Made by a program: the position numbers and the translations under genes
Notes under the pieces: generated by a model
The model's input: only the letters and a program-made list of their open reading frames with translations
Databases searched by the model: none
Told to the model about the DNA's origin: nothing
Shown here: positions 1 to 6,945 of the stretch, in pieces
Layout of the letters: every line of letters begins with the position of its first letter
How positions within the stretch are numbered: the stretch's first letter is position 1
Source of the DNA: Nitrospirota bacterium
GTDB lineage: Bacteria > Nitrospirota > Thermodesulfovibrionia > UBA6902
Reading direction: 5' to 3'
NCBI GenBank assembly: GCA_016222905.1
Contig: JACRPZ010000067.1
Span: forward strand, 1-36,724
DNA: 36,724 nucleotides

Positions 1-19
1 CAATTCCGATATACTTCAT
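1..19 (-). CDS. 5' end of a gene cut by the window edge
   Basis: Only the first six codons are inside the window (Met-Lys-Tyr-Ile-Gly-Ile), reading leftward from an ATG at 19-17. A strong Shine-Dalgarno GAGGAGG lies at 33-27, seven bases before the ATG, which supports a real start. The product cannot be identified from six residues. CrcB/Fluc fluoride channels can begin this way and a fluoride-regulated antiporter lies just upstream on the same strand, but that is speculation. The start codon sits directly after one arm of an 11-bp inverted repeat that can hide the ribosome binding site. Confidence 0.5.
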
Positions 20-21
20 AT

Positions 22-116
22 GTGCACCTCCTCTTAAATTTTAGGGGATATTAACACTATCACCCTGTTTTAAACATTAGGGGTTAGCTTTTTGCTATCG
101 CCCTCAGGAGGTGCAC
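22..116 (-). promoter_or_regulatory. structured leader that can sequester the Shine-Dalgarno
   Basis: On the minus strand GTGCACCTCCT (116-106) is perfectly complementary to AGGAGGTGCAC (32-22), and the second arm contains the Shine-Dalgarno of the gene starting at 19. The 73 bases between hold two similar hairpin modules. On the plus strand these are 41-65 and 77-103, each starting TTAGGGG and ending CCC; the second has a TAGC/GCTA stem with a five-T loop. The predicted fold is a three-way junction closed by an 11-bp stem that would block translation. I do not recognise it as a known riboswitch class; it lacks the fluoride motif seen at 1466-1522. A cis-acting RNA regulator is inferred. Confidence 0.5.
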
Positions 117-130
117 TCTTTTTCATGTTA

Positions 131-193
131 TCATTCCCGCGAAAGCGGGAATCCAGAAAAAAGAACTGGATTCCGGGTCAAGCCCGGAATGAC
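131..193. repeat. interspersed palindromic repeat, copy 1
   Basis: The element contains the hairpin TTCCCGCGAAAGCGGGAA, an ATCCAG/CTGGAT pairing, and the hairpin ATTCCGGG-TCAAG-CCCGGAAT. Together these give a cloverleaf-like palindrome beginning and ending with TCATTCC/GGAATGA. A diverged second copy lies at 13353-13434. Such intergenic repeats are common in several Gram-negative phyla. There is no T-run, so it is not a classical terminator, although it lies downstream of the antiporter gene. Confidence 0.8.
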
Positions 194-234
194 GGAAAAA
201 GTTAACCCTGCCAAACGTCTTCAGGCTTCACAGT

Positions 235-1416
235 TCACCCCTTTTCCAGAAACTTCTCTCCGGTAATGCCCATAGCGATTGCGCCGATCGGGGCGGTAAA
301 GAGTATTGACAGGACGGCAATGGCAAGGATTATTTCGCCTGATTTAACTCCAATAGAAAGCGGAACAGCGCCTATTGCCGCCTGAACGGTCGCCTTTGGA
401 ATGTATGAAACCATGCAGAAGAGTCTCTCCTTGAAGATCAGGTCTGTCTTTATTAGCGATATATATGTTCCAATTCCCCTCGCTGTCAGGCCTAAAAATA
501 TAATAGCCGCTCCTGCCATGCCGGCATTCATTGCCACATGGATATTCACCTGAGTCCCGACCAGCACAAAAAGGAGTATCTCTGCAAAGACCCATATCTT
601 GCCGAGCTTTACGGATATCTTATGTGCAATGGGTTCTGATCTTTCAAGTATTATAAAACCGATGGCTATGACACCGGACAGCGCGGAGATGGAAAGATGC
701 GGTTTAAGAAATTTTTCAAGCCAAGTAAGAAGTATCGCAGTTCCGATAACTATCATGCCTTTCTTTGTTGCCCTCGGCTGATATCTTTCGAATATTTTGT
801 ACAATGCAAATCCTATTACGAGTCCAAAAGCAATGCCCATGCATATGGAAACAGGAATCTCCAATAATTTCATAAAAATGTTTGCGCTCTTCCCCTCATA
901 CATGCCGATCAGGGCTGAAAAGATGACTATGACGAAGACATTATCCAAAGAAGATGATGCAAGTAATAATGTTGGTATTCCCTTTTTGATCCCTCTGCGG
1001 TCTTCAATGAATTTGATCATCGATGGAACCACTACAGCGGGCGAAACCGCTGCAACGACTGAACCTAAGATAGCGGATTCAAGAAGGCTTACATTAAGAA
1101 AGAATGGCGCGATAAAGGTTATCAGGATCCCCTCTAAAAGAGCCGGCATGAAGCCCATCAATACCGCCCTCTTTCCTATCCTGTTAAGTGTCTCTCTGTT
1201 TGTGGCAAACCCCGCCCGCAGGAGAATGACTATCAGGGCTATCACCCTGAAATCAGAGGAGACTTTTATTAATACAGGGTCAATTACATTCAACACATAC
1301 GGGCCAGCAATTATTCCTGCAAAGAGCATCCCGATAATCCCCGGCAACTTTATCTGCCTGAAGATATAGTCGGAAAGGAGTCCAAGCAGAATAATAAGAG
1401 CCAGACTTATCGCCAT
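235..1416 (-). CDS. cation/proton antiporter (CPA family), fluoride-regulated
   Basis: This 393-residue, highly hydrophobic protein has about 11-12 predicted membrane segments and matches the Na_H_Exchanger fold. Visible family signatures are LLRAGF near residue 65, the broken-helix stretch AAVSPAVVVP near 122-131, a conserved Asp in SSLDN (Asp158), and PKATVQAAIG near the C-terminus, typical of NhaP/CPA1-like exchangers. It should exchange Na+ or K+ for protons across the inner membrane. GGGAGGTGG lies just upstream of the ATG. The leader carries a fluoride riboswitch with an intrinsic terminator, so the gene is probably switched on by fluoride; antiporters are known members of fluoride regulons. 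Ion specificity cannot be read from sequence. Confidence 0.9.
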   Translation of the reverse strand: MAISLALIILLGLLSDYIFRQIKLPGIIGMLFAGIIAGPYVLNVIDPVLIKVSSDFRVIALIVILLRAGFATNRETLNRIGKRAVLMGFMPALLEGILITFIAPFFLNVSLLESAILGSVVAAVSPAVVVPSMIKFIEDRRGIKKGIPTLLLASSSLDNVFVIVIFSALIGMYEGKSANIFMKLLEIPVSICMGIAFGLVIGFALYKIFERYQPRATKKGMIVIGTAILLTWLEKFLKPHLSISALSGVIAIGFIILERSEPIAHKISVKLGKIWVFAEILLFVLVGTQVNIHVAMNAGMAGAAIIFLGLTARGIGTYISLIKTDLIFKERLFCMVSYIPKATVQAAIGAVPLSIGVKSGEIILAIAVLSILFTAPIGAIAMGITGEKFLEKG

Positions 1417-1436
1417 GCTGCCACCTCCCTGAAATT

Positions 1437-1473
1437 AAAAAAACTCCTGCCCTCTTGTCTTGAGAGTAGGAGT
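1437..1473 (-). terminator. riboswitch-controlled intrinsic terminator
   Basis: On the minus strand ACTCCTACTCTC can pair with AGAGGGCAGGAGT around a short AAGACA loop (one mismatch and one G-U), followed directly by seven T residues at 1443-1437. The 5' arm reuses the 3' end of the fluoride aptamer (CTCCTAC), so ligand binding and terminator formation should be mutually exclusive. This is the classic ON-switch layout for fluoride RNAs. Confidence 0.85.
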
Positions 1474-1522
1474 CATCAGTCCCAAAGTATTGGAACGCTT
1501 AACGGCGAACCCCATCGCCGTT
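1466..1522 (-). promoter_or_regulatory. fluoride riboswitch aptamer (crcB motif)
   Basis: Reading the minus strand, the aptamer begins with AACGGCGATGGGGTTCGCCG, continues through TTAAGCG and a variable TCCAA/TTGGGA stem, and ends with CTGATGACTCCTAC. These are the hallmark conserved blocks of the crcB/fluoride RNA: GGCGATGG, GTTCGCC and CTGATGACTCCTAC. It lies about 50 bases before the antiporter start, with an overlapping terminator between. Antitermination by fluoride is inferred from the known class mechanism. Confidence 0.92.
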
Positions 1523-1637
1523 ATTAAGATAACAAAATCAGCAGGCTATAGCAAATCACTCAGGTTTAATTCATAATTTGTTATCCTATAAGTAGAGCCG
1601 ATATTACAAGCCTAAATGAAAGCGAAGTGAGGAAAGA

Positions 1638-1967
1638 ATGATTGAAAAAAGGGGCCCTCAAAGGGCACATATTGTTCTGCAGGCTGATATAGTATCGGGC
1701 AGTAACACTTACGGGGCGGTTATAAAGAATTTTTCTGAAACCGGTTTGTATGTTGAAACCATCCCCACAAGGGAGATAACAGACTTTCTGCCTGAGACGA
1801 TAATTGAATTGAAATTTAAGTCTTCTCAAGGAGAGACGATAGATCTTAAGTGTGAGGTGGTGTGGATATATTCTAAAAAATTACATCATGGCTTGAAGCA
1901 GAATAATCTTGGCATGGAAATTACAGTGCCGAGCATGAAATATAAAAGATTCCTGGAGAAGTCGTAA
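1638..1967 (+). CDS. PilZ-domain protein (c-di-GMP receptor)
   Basis: This 109-residue single-domain protein has both PilZ ligand motifs: RxxxR at Arg5-Arg9 near the N-terminus and NxSxxG at Asn31-Gly36 (NFSETG). It is the usual length for a stand-alone PilZ adaptor and should bind cyclic di-GMP in the cytoplasm. GAGGAAAG precedes the ATG. The next gene on the same strand, about 80 bases downstream, also ends in a PilZ domain, so the two probably serve the same c-di-GMP output, for example motility, adhesion or exopolysaccharide. The target cannot be told from sequence. Confidence 0.88.
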   Translation: MIEKRGPQRAHIVLQADIVSGSNTYGAVIKNFSETGLYVETIPTREITDFLPETIIELKFKSSQGETIDLKCEVVWIYSKKLHHGLKQNNLGMEITVPSMKYKRFLEKS

Positions 1968-2050
1968 GGGAAGACCGCTCTGAAACCCCAAGTTGTTCCT
2001 ACAGCCTCATTCCTTTTTAAAAACCTCTACTTATGTGATATTATGAAAAC

Positions 2051-2716
2051 ATGCATAAGCTTATTATATTAGAGACGTTAAAGCCGTTTATAGAAAAAGA
2101 GGGCAGCCTGCTCTCCAGAAAGAACATAAAAGTTTTAACTGCTTTATCGGGGGAAGAAATTCTTAAGATCCACAGGGCTGAGCATGTGAACCTCATAATC
2201 ACGGAACTCAAAATGCCTGACATAGATGGAGACAAGCTCTGCTCTCTAATTAGAAATGATGAGGTTTTGCGGAAGGTCTCATTGATAATCATATGCGACA
2301 ATGATAAATCCGATATTGATAGATGCGAGGCTTGCGGAGTAAATGCTTTTATTACAAAACCTGTCAATAGCGAAGATATCTTCAGCAATATACGAAAGTT
2401 CTTGTATGTGCTTGACAGGAAGGATCTGCGGGCTCTTTATCATGAGGATGTCAAGTGCAAGTCCGGGGATAATATCTTCTTTGCAAAAGCCGATAACCTC
2501 AGCAGTTCCGGCATTCTGATTCATTCGGATCAGGTTCTTGAAAAAGAGAGCAAAATAAGCTGTTCATTTTATATCGAAGGACACCCGGTGACTGTAAACG
2601 GAAAGATTGTAAGAGTTCAAAAGAAGCCCCCCGGCACATACTGTTACGGCGTGCAGTTTGTGAGAGTCGCCATACTTACTCAGGTCAGGATAGACAAGTT
2701 CATAGAAAACTTCTAA
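2051..2716 (+). CDS. degenerate receiver domain fused to PilZ domain
   Basis: Residues 1-118 resemble a response-regulator receiver. The phosphoacceptor position in the usual DLxMP block is Glu52 (TELKMP), while Lys103 of the KP motif is kept and the N-terminal acidic pair is reduced to Glu8. Asp-to-Glu at this site often mimics the phosphorylated state, so the domain is probably constitutive or serves for dimerisation. Residues 121-221 form a PilZ domain with RxxxR at Arg123-Arg127 and NxSxxG at Asn149-Gly154, so c-di-GMP binding looks intact. An in-frame TGA at 2036 leaves the ATG at 2051 as the likely start, although no good Shine-Dalgarno is visible. It probably works with the PilZ gene upstream. 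Confidence 0.85.
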   Translation: MHKLIILETLKPFIEKEGSLLSRKNIKVLTALSGEEILKIHRAEHVNLIITELKMPDIDGDKLCSLIRNDEVLRKVSLIIICDNDKSDIDRCEACGVNAFITKPVNSEDIFSNIRKFLYVLDRKDLRALYHEDVKCKSGDNIFFAKADNLSSSGILIHSDQVLEKESKISCSFYIEGHPVTVNGKIVRVQKKPPGTYCYGVQFVRVAILTQVRIDKFIENF

Positions 2717-2727
2717 GAGATTGCGTT

Positions 2728-3669
2728 TTAACCTACCATGAAAGGATTCTTCAGAAATTCATCTCTTTGAGCTGAACGGACAGTATTCTCTATCAGCATG
2801 GCTATTGTGACAGGGACTACCCCGCCTGGCACAGGGGTAATAAAGGAAGCCTTCTCTTTAACTGCTTCATAATCCACATCGCCGACGATCCTGCCGTCCT
2901 CAAGGACATTAATCCCTATATCAACCACCACAGCGCTCTCTTTCACCATATCGCCTTTTATCAGACTGCTGACGCCTGTTGCGGTACAGAGGATATCGGC
3001 CTGTTTTGTAAAATAGCCCATATCCGGCGTAGCCTTATGGCAGACCGTAACAGTCGCCTCCTTTGCAAGGAGCATAAGCGAAAGTGGTTTTCCAACCGCA
3101 AGGCTTTTGCCGATAACCACTGCATGTTTGCCCTTTATCTTTATATTGTGATGCTCAAGAAGCCTTATGACGCCGAACGGGGTACAGGGAAGATAGCTCG
3201 AAATAGCCGGTATCTGTCTGCCGTCATAGATTTGGTCATAATGGCCTTCCTTGAATATCTGAAATGTTGACTCATCCGCTGCAAGCCTTCCAACCGATAT
3301 CGAGCCGAGACCGTCTACATCTTTTTCAGGGAGTATCTCATTCACGACCCTTCGGGAATTGACCCTTTTCGGAAGAGGGAATAGCACCAGCAGGCCGTTA
3401 ATGCGAGCATCACTGTTTATTTCATGAACAACATTGAGTATCTCATTCGTAGAGACATCTCCTGAAAGATTATATTGATACGCGGTGATGCCGACTCTTT
3501 TGCACGCCTTTAAGGTTGCGAGATAATACTGTCTGGAGGCAGATATATCGCCCACCTCTAAAAGAGCAAGCCCGACATCAATACCGCTCTGCCTCAGCTT
3601 CTCAACATCAGCCTTGACCTTCTCTTTTATCTCTTCCGCGAGCCTGCGGCCATCCATTATCCGCGCCAT
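2728..3669 (-). CDS. folD: FolD-like methylene-THF dehydrogenase, catalytic residues altered
   Basis: This 313-residue homologue of FolD normally would oxidise 5,10-methylene-THF and hydrolyse methenyl-THF in the cytosol. The start at 3669 is preferred over an upstream ATG at 3696 because GGAGG lies eight bases before it. The family landmarks KDVDG, the Rossmann stretch VVIGKSLAVGKP and TPVPGG are present. Aligned by eye with E. coli FolD, Tyr50 is kept (Tyr48 here) but catalytic Lys54 is Thr52, and the conserved Gln of LVQLPLP is Leu (LVLFPLP). There is an insertion of roughly 20 residues after VGRL, and GVGP has become GVVP. The cyclohydrolase activity is therefore probably lost, and this may be a paralogue with a new substrate or only dehydrogenase activity. 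Confidence 0.85.
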   Translation of the reverse strand: MARIMDGRRLAEEIKEKVKADVEKLRQSGIDVGLALLEVGDISASRQYYLATLKACKRVGITAYQYNLSGDVSTNEILNVVHEINSDARINGLLVLFPLPKRVNSRRVVNEILPEKDVDGLGSISVGRLAADESTFQIFKEGHYDQIYDGRQIPAISSYLPCTPFGVIRLLEHHNIKIKGKHAVVIGKSLAVGKPLSLMLLAKEATVTVCHKATPDMGYFTKQADILCTATGVSSLIKGDMVKESAVVVDIGINVLEDGRIVGDVDYEAVKEKASFITPVPGGVVPVTIAMLIENTVRSAQRDEFLKNPFMVG

Positions 3670-3724
3670 GATTTCCGCCTCCGTATTTAAACGCATTTAG
3701 CATAAGTATTATATCGAGAGGTTA

Positions 3725-4370
3725 TTAAATGATCAGAATAAGCACGATCTCTATGATAATGAGAACAATTATGCCTATCTCCAGCAAATGTCCCCTGCGT
3801 GTTGAGATCTCGTCATAAAGCATTTTGTAGGTATTCGTCACAACCTGAAGTTTTTCCTTGATGCTGTCTTCCCATTCCCTGCTTCTGAACAAGACCATCG
3901 CAGTCCTGTAGATCCTTGCGTAATACACATCTTCCTGGGCCGATGACCGCATCGCCGAGGGTGCCGATAAGATTATCAATGTATTCCATGACCTTCTTAT
4001 CAATGGAGTCATCGGTGTCGAGGGCTTTTGTAACTGTTTCAAGTTCAGTAAATGCGGTCTCCTGCGGAATAGGGATATCGAATGCTATGGAGATAACGCC
4101 GAAGTCATAGGCCCTGGCGGTTACGTTTACCTTTGTGTCCTGTCCAAAGAGGGGCTTAGTAAATCCATGCAGTTCAAGAGACACTGGCGGGTTGGCAAAT
4201 TCGATCGCCTTTGTTGATGGGTATTTTGAGAGACGGAGCCTCCTGGCCCCTTCCCTCGTCTGTGATTCAACCAGTGAAAGATTGATCTCCGAGGCAACGT
4301 CAAAGAGCCTGTAGATGATTATCCTGCCTTTTTTGATGGAGAGGGTGTCCATAACAATATGATACCGCAA
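3725..4370 (-). pseudogene. RMD1/YagE (DUF155)-family gene with frameshift
   Basis: Two overlapping reading frames together make one product of about 215 residues. The 5' part starts at 4370 and contains the N-terminal domain up to IDNLIGTLGDAVIG. The 3' part continues in another frame as SAQEDVYYARIYRTA, with a coiled-coil-like stretch and a C-terminal hydrophobic anchor rich in Ile. This order, including the terminal LLEIGIIVLII membrane helix, matches RMD1/YagE-family proteins. The switch must occur around 3925-3960 and needs a net gain of one base (or loss of two). No obvious slippery run is visible, so a true mutation or a sequencing error is more likely than programmed frameshifting. 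The family function is unknown. Confidence 0.7.
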
Positions 4371-4410
4371 ATTTTGAGAAAGCGTAAATCTGCTTTAAAG
4401 AAAATTAATG

Positions 4411-5043
4411 CTATCTCAGTCCCGGCAATAGCACGGTCAGCCCGCCGGAAATAAACTCAACGGCAATAGCCGCCAGAAGCAGTCCCATGAGACGGGTCGC
4501 GATATTGATAGCTGTCTTGCTCATCACTTTCCTGAGAGGGCCTGCGATATTCAGCGCTACCCAGGTCAGTAAAGCCATCAGAACGCTGATGATGATGAGC
4601 AGCGTAAGATGAAGGACATGGGGCGAGGCGTCCGCGTAGATTATTATGGTCGATATAGCGCCCGGGCCAGCCAGAAGCGGCATAGCGATCGGGACCACTG
4701 CGATGCTGCCTTTCTCTTCGGCTTCCGCCTCTTCTTCTTGGGTCTGCTTTGTCTGCGCGTATCTTGCCTGCATCATCGAGATCGCCATAAGCAGAAGCAG
4801 AATGCCCCCTCCCACCTTGAAAGAGGCTATGCTTATGCCGAAAAAATCAAGCAGCGGTTTGCCGAGCAGCGCTGCCACGATCAGGACTATGACAACGGTT
4901 ACGCTTGCGGTGCGGATGATGCGCCTGCGCTCCCCTGAATCCATAGTGTTCGTCAGGCTGATAAAGATAGGGATGGCCCCGAGCGGGTTCACTATCGCGA
5001 GAAGCGTGGTGAATATCTTTATATAAGCTGTCAAATCAAGCAT
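4411..5043 (-). CDS. MarC-family integral membrane protein
   Basis: This 210-residue protein has six predicted membrane helices and the MarC signature near the N-terminus (AIVNPLGAIPIFISLT), plus PIAMPLLAGPGAIST at the start of the second half, giving the internal repeat typical of the family. An acidic cytoplasmic loop (QEEEAEAEEKGS) separates the halves. MarC proteins sit in the inner membrane; despite the name, a direct role in drug resistance is not supported and their substrate is unknown. The Shine-Dalgarno is weak. The gene is divergent from the dienelactone hydrolase gene, with about 210 bases between the starts. Confidence 0.9.
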   Translation of the reverse strand: MLDLTAYIKIFTTLLAIVNPLGAIPIFISLTNTMDSGERRRIIRTASVTVVIVLIVAALLGKPLLDFFGISIASFKVGGGILLLLMAISMMQARYAQTKQTQEEEAEAEEKGSIAVVPIAMPLLAGPGAISTIIIYADASPHVLHLTLLIIISVLMALLTWVALNIAGPLRKVMSKTAINIATRLMGLLLAAIAVEFISGGLTVLLPGLR

Positions 5044-5173
5044 AATCCAATCTCGTTACGCAAAAAACTTATTAATGTTAATACGTTATACCTGTTAAAG
5101 CAAGTACTTTTAAGGAACTTCGGGGAATGCGCTAAAAGGTGTTAACAGACGCCGGGATGGTTGTAAGTTCAAT

Positions 5174-5202
5174 TTGTCTGCCCGGGCAATTTGTGATACA
5201 CT
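5174..5202 (+). promoter_or_regulatory. possible sigma70 promoter for the hydrolase gene
   Basis: TTGTCT (5174-5179) and TACACT (5197-5202) are separated by 17 bases, each matching four of six consensus positions. The predicted transcript starts about 45 bases before the hydrolase ATG at 5256. A GCCCGGGC palindrome lies inside the spacer. This is a motif-only prediction. Confidence 0.4.
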
Positions 5203-5255
5203 TTTTTATAAGACAGCCTTTTATTCTGTTAAAACAATCCATTAAGGAGGCATGT

Positions 5256-6062
5256 ATGAAAAAGATACTGACATTACTAATTGCCGTGGCACTTGTATTG
5301 GCAATTGCGGGGTCCACTTCGGCGAAGCCGAACATTAAGGGGGAAGAAGTCTCTTACATCTCCGGCACCACCGTGATGAAAGGCTATCTTGCCTATGACA
5401 AGAACATTAAAGGCAAAAGACCCGGCATCCTCGTTGTCCATGAGTGGTGGGGGCATAATGAATACGCCAGGAAGCGTACCCGCATGCTTGCTGAGATGGG
5501 TTATGCCGCTCTTGCGGTCGATATGTATGGAGACGGCAAGCAGGCTAAGCACCCTGACGACGCAGGTAAATTCTCATCTGAGCTAATGAAAAATTTCGAC
5601 ACGGCAAAAGAGAGGTTCACAGCCGCCATGGACTTTCTTAAAAAGCAGGATATGGTCGCTCCCGAAGAGATTGCTGCCATCGGCTATTGCTTTGGGGGCG
5701 GGGTGGTGCTCAATATGGCGCGGCAGGGCGTTGATCTGAAAGGTGTCGCAAGCTTCCACGGCGGTTTCGCCGCAGTGAAGCCGGCCCAGCCGGGCGCGGT
5801 GAAAGCCAAAATCCTCGTGCTGCATGGAGAGGATGATAAGTTCGCCACCACGGAGCAGATCGATGCGTTTAAGAAGGAGATGAAAGATGCAGGGGCCGAT
5901 TTCCGGTTCATAGCTTATCCGGGCGCAATACACAGCTTTACCAATCCTGACGCCGATGCAATTGCGAAGAAATTTAATTTGCCGCTTGGATATAATGCAG
6001 AGGCAGACAAGAAATCTTGGGAGGAACTCGGGAAGTTTCTCGGTCAGATATTCAAAAAGTGA
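5256..6062 (+). CDS. exported dienelactone hydrolase-family protein
   Basis: The start at 5256 is chosen because TTAAGGAGG precedes it and the protein then opens with a textbook signal peptide (MKKILTLLIAVALVLAIAG, cleavage likely after STSA, residue 23). The mature alpha/beta hydrolase has the dienelactone hydrolase triad: the nucleophile Cys145 in GYCFGG, Asp193 or Asp194 in HGEDD, and His226 in GAIHSF, with HEWWG near the oxyanion site. The length (268) fits the family plus signal. It would act in the periplasm on an ester or lactone; the substrate is unknown. It stands alone between oppositely oriented genes. Confidence 0.9.
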   Translation: MKKILTLLIAVALVLAIAGSTSAKPNIKGEEVSYISGTTVMKGYLAYDKNIKGKRPGILVVHEWWGHNEYARKRTRMLAEMGYAALAVDMYGDGKQAKHPDDAGKFSSELMKNFDTAKERFTAAMDFLKKQDMVAPEEIAAIGYCFGGGVVLNMARQGVDLKGVASFHGGFAAVKPAQPGAVKAKILVLHGEDDKFATTEQIDAFKKEMKDAGADFRFIAYPGAIHSFTNPDADAIAKKFNLPLGYNAEADKKSWEELGKFLGQIFKK

Positions 6063-6115
6063 CGAATGAGGGTAAACGACACGGCGACTCTTCCCTAAAG
6101 CTTATTTGACGAGAT

Positions 6116-6424
6116 TTATGCGGCTGAGCGCTGAAGTTCACGTACCGTTTGAATGGATTCAATATCCTTCTTATAACGCTTCTGTGCCTCTTCAATGTCA
6201 TAAAGCGTCTGGAGGTTCATCCAGAATTCCGCAGGAACATTGAAAAATTTGCCCAGCTTCACTGCGGTTTCTGCTGTAATGCTTCTTTCGCCCTTTAATA
6301 TCTGTCCTATTCTTGTCTGCGAAAGGCCTGTCTCTTTAGCCAAACGATAGACAGATATCCCCATCGGCTCCAGAAATTCCTCTTTAAGCACTTCGCCCGG
6401 ATGTGTATTCTTTAATGTTCTCAT
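6116..6424 (-). CDS. higA: HigA-family antitoxin (XRE HTH)
   Basis: This 102-residue protein opens with HPGEVLKEEFLEPMGIS, the hallmark of HigA antitoxins, followed by a helix-turn-helix (YRLAKETGLSQTRIGQILKG) and the VPAEFWMNLQ segment. The ATG at 6424 is preferred over a TTG further upstream because AGGAG lies seven bases before it. It follows the toxin gene by 14 bases in the toxin-first order typical of higBA. It should neutralise HigB by direct binding and repress the shared promoter. Confidence 0.93.
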   Translation of the reverse strand: MRTLKNTHPGEVLKEEFLEPMGISVYRLAKETGLSQTRIGQILKGERSITAETAVKLGKFFNVPAEFWMNLQTLYDIEEAQKRYKKDIESIQTVRELQRSAA

Positions 6425-6438
6425 AGTGCCTCTCCTTT

Positions 6439-6726
6439 TCAATGATAATCCGTTATTTCAACATCAAGGGCGTTTCCATTTTTCCATTGAAAACAGATAC
6501 GCCATTGATCGTTTATCCTTATGCTCCACTGGCCTTCCCTGTTACCCTTTAACGCCTCAAGCCTGTTGTTAGGAGGAACTCTAAGCGTCTCCAGAGTCGT
6601 TGCTGCAGCAATCATTCTCAATTTTCGCCTCGCCGCATTATGAAGCTGGACAGGCAGCTTAATCTTCTTCGAGAACCGCCCCTTCCATACAAATTCGGTT
6701 TCTTCATCCCTGAATGATGCTATCAT
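6439..6726 (-). CDS. higB: HigB-type mRNA interferase toxin (RelE superfamily)
   Basis: This 95-residue protein has the compact RelE/HigB pattern: LPVQLHNAARRKLRMI near the middle, then RLEALKGNREGQWSIRINDQ and WRICFQW, ending in DVEITDYH. These residues form the central sheet and basic active surface of ribosome-dependent mRNA endonucleases of the HigB type. The gene is first in a two-gene operon with its antitoxin. Its predicted -10 box lies only eight bases from the ATG, so the mRNA is probably leaderless or nearly so, which may keep toxin translation low. Confidence 0.93.
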   Translation of the reverse strand: MIASFRDEETEFVWKGRFSKKIKLPVQLHNAARRKLRMIAAATTLETLRVPPNNRLEALKGNREGQWSIRINDQWRICFQWKNGNALDVEITDYH

Positions 6727-6734
6727 CTAACAAT

Positions 6735-6763
6735 AGTATCGCAAAAAGAAAGCACGAAGTCAA
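6735..6763 (-). promoter_or_regulatory. predicted higBA promoter
   Basis: On the minus strand TTGACT (6763-6758), a 17-base spacer and GATACT (6740-6735) precede the higB ATG by only eight bases. The expected start site falls at or next to the start codon. Each box matches at least four of six consensus bases. Confidence 0.5.
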
Positions 6764-6832
6764 GGAGAGAATTGGGAATTTAGAAAGATAGCAAGCTTGC
6801 AAAGTGGCAAGTCTGGAATCCTGAAAGTAGTC

Positions 6833-6859
6833 CCTGAGTCAGATTATAACTGAATCAGG
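6833..6859. other. hairpin between higBA and the peptidase gene
   Basis: CCTGAGTCAG and CTGAATCAGG form a 10-bp stem with one mismatch around a seven-base AT-rich loop. It lies in the 219-bp gap 6727-6945, downstream of the ImmA/IrrE gene and upstream of higB. No T-run follows on either strand, so terminator function is uncertain. The rest of the gap holds only the higBA promoter. Confidence 0.4.
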
Positions 6860-6945
6860 ATATGAGCATAAGGCCGGACGTAAAAAGGGGAATATTATAT
6901 TTCAATACCCCAAACATTTGAAATTTAGATCCGGATTTTTAGTTT

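Noticed and set aside
22-116. A second fluoride riboswitch upstream of the partial gene
   Set aside because: The required blocks (GTTCGCC and CTGATGACTCCTAC) are absent; only GGGCGATAG is vaguely similar.
131-193. A CRISPR array or intrinsic terminator
   Set aside because: It is a single cloverleaf-like element without regular spacers and without a T-run.
797-1369. 190-codon plus-strand frame opposite the antiporter gene
   Set aside because: It is the antisense shadow of a clear membrane protein; its composition is simply the complement of hydrophobic codons.
3925-3960. Programmed frameshifting in the RMD1/YagE gene
   Set aside because: No slippery heptamer, hungry codon or stimulatory stem is apparent at the frame switch.
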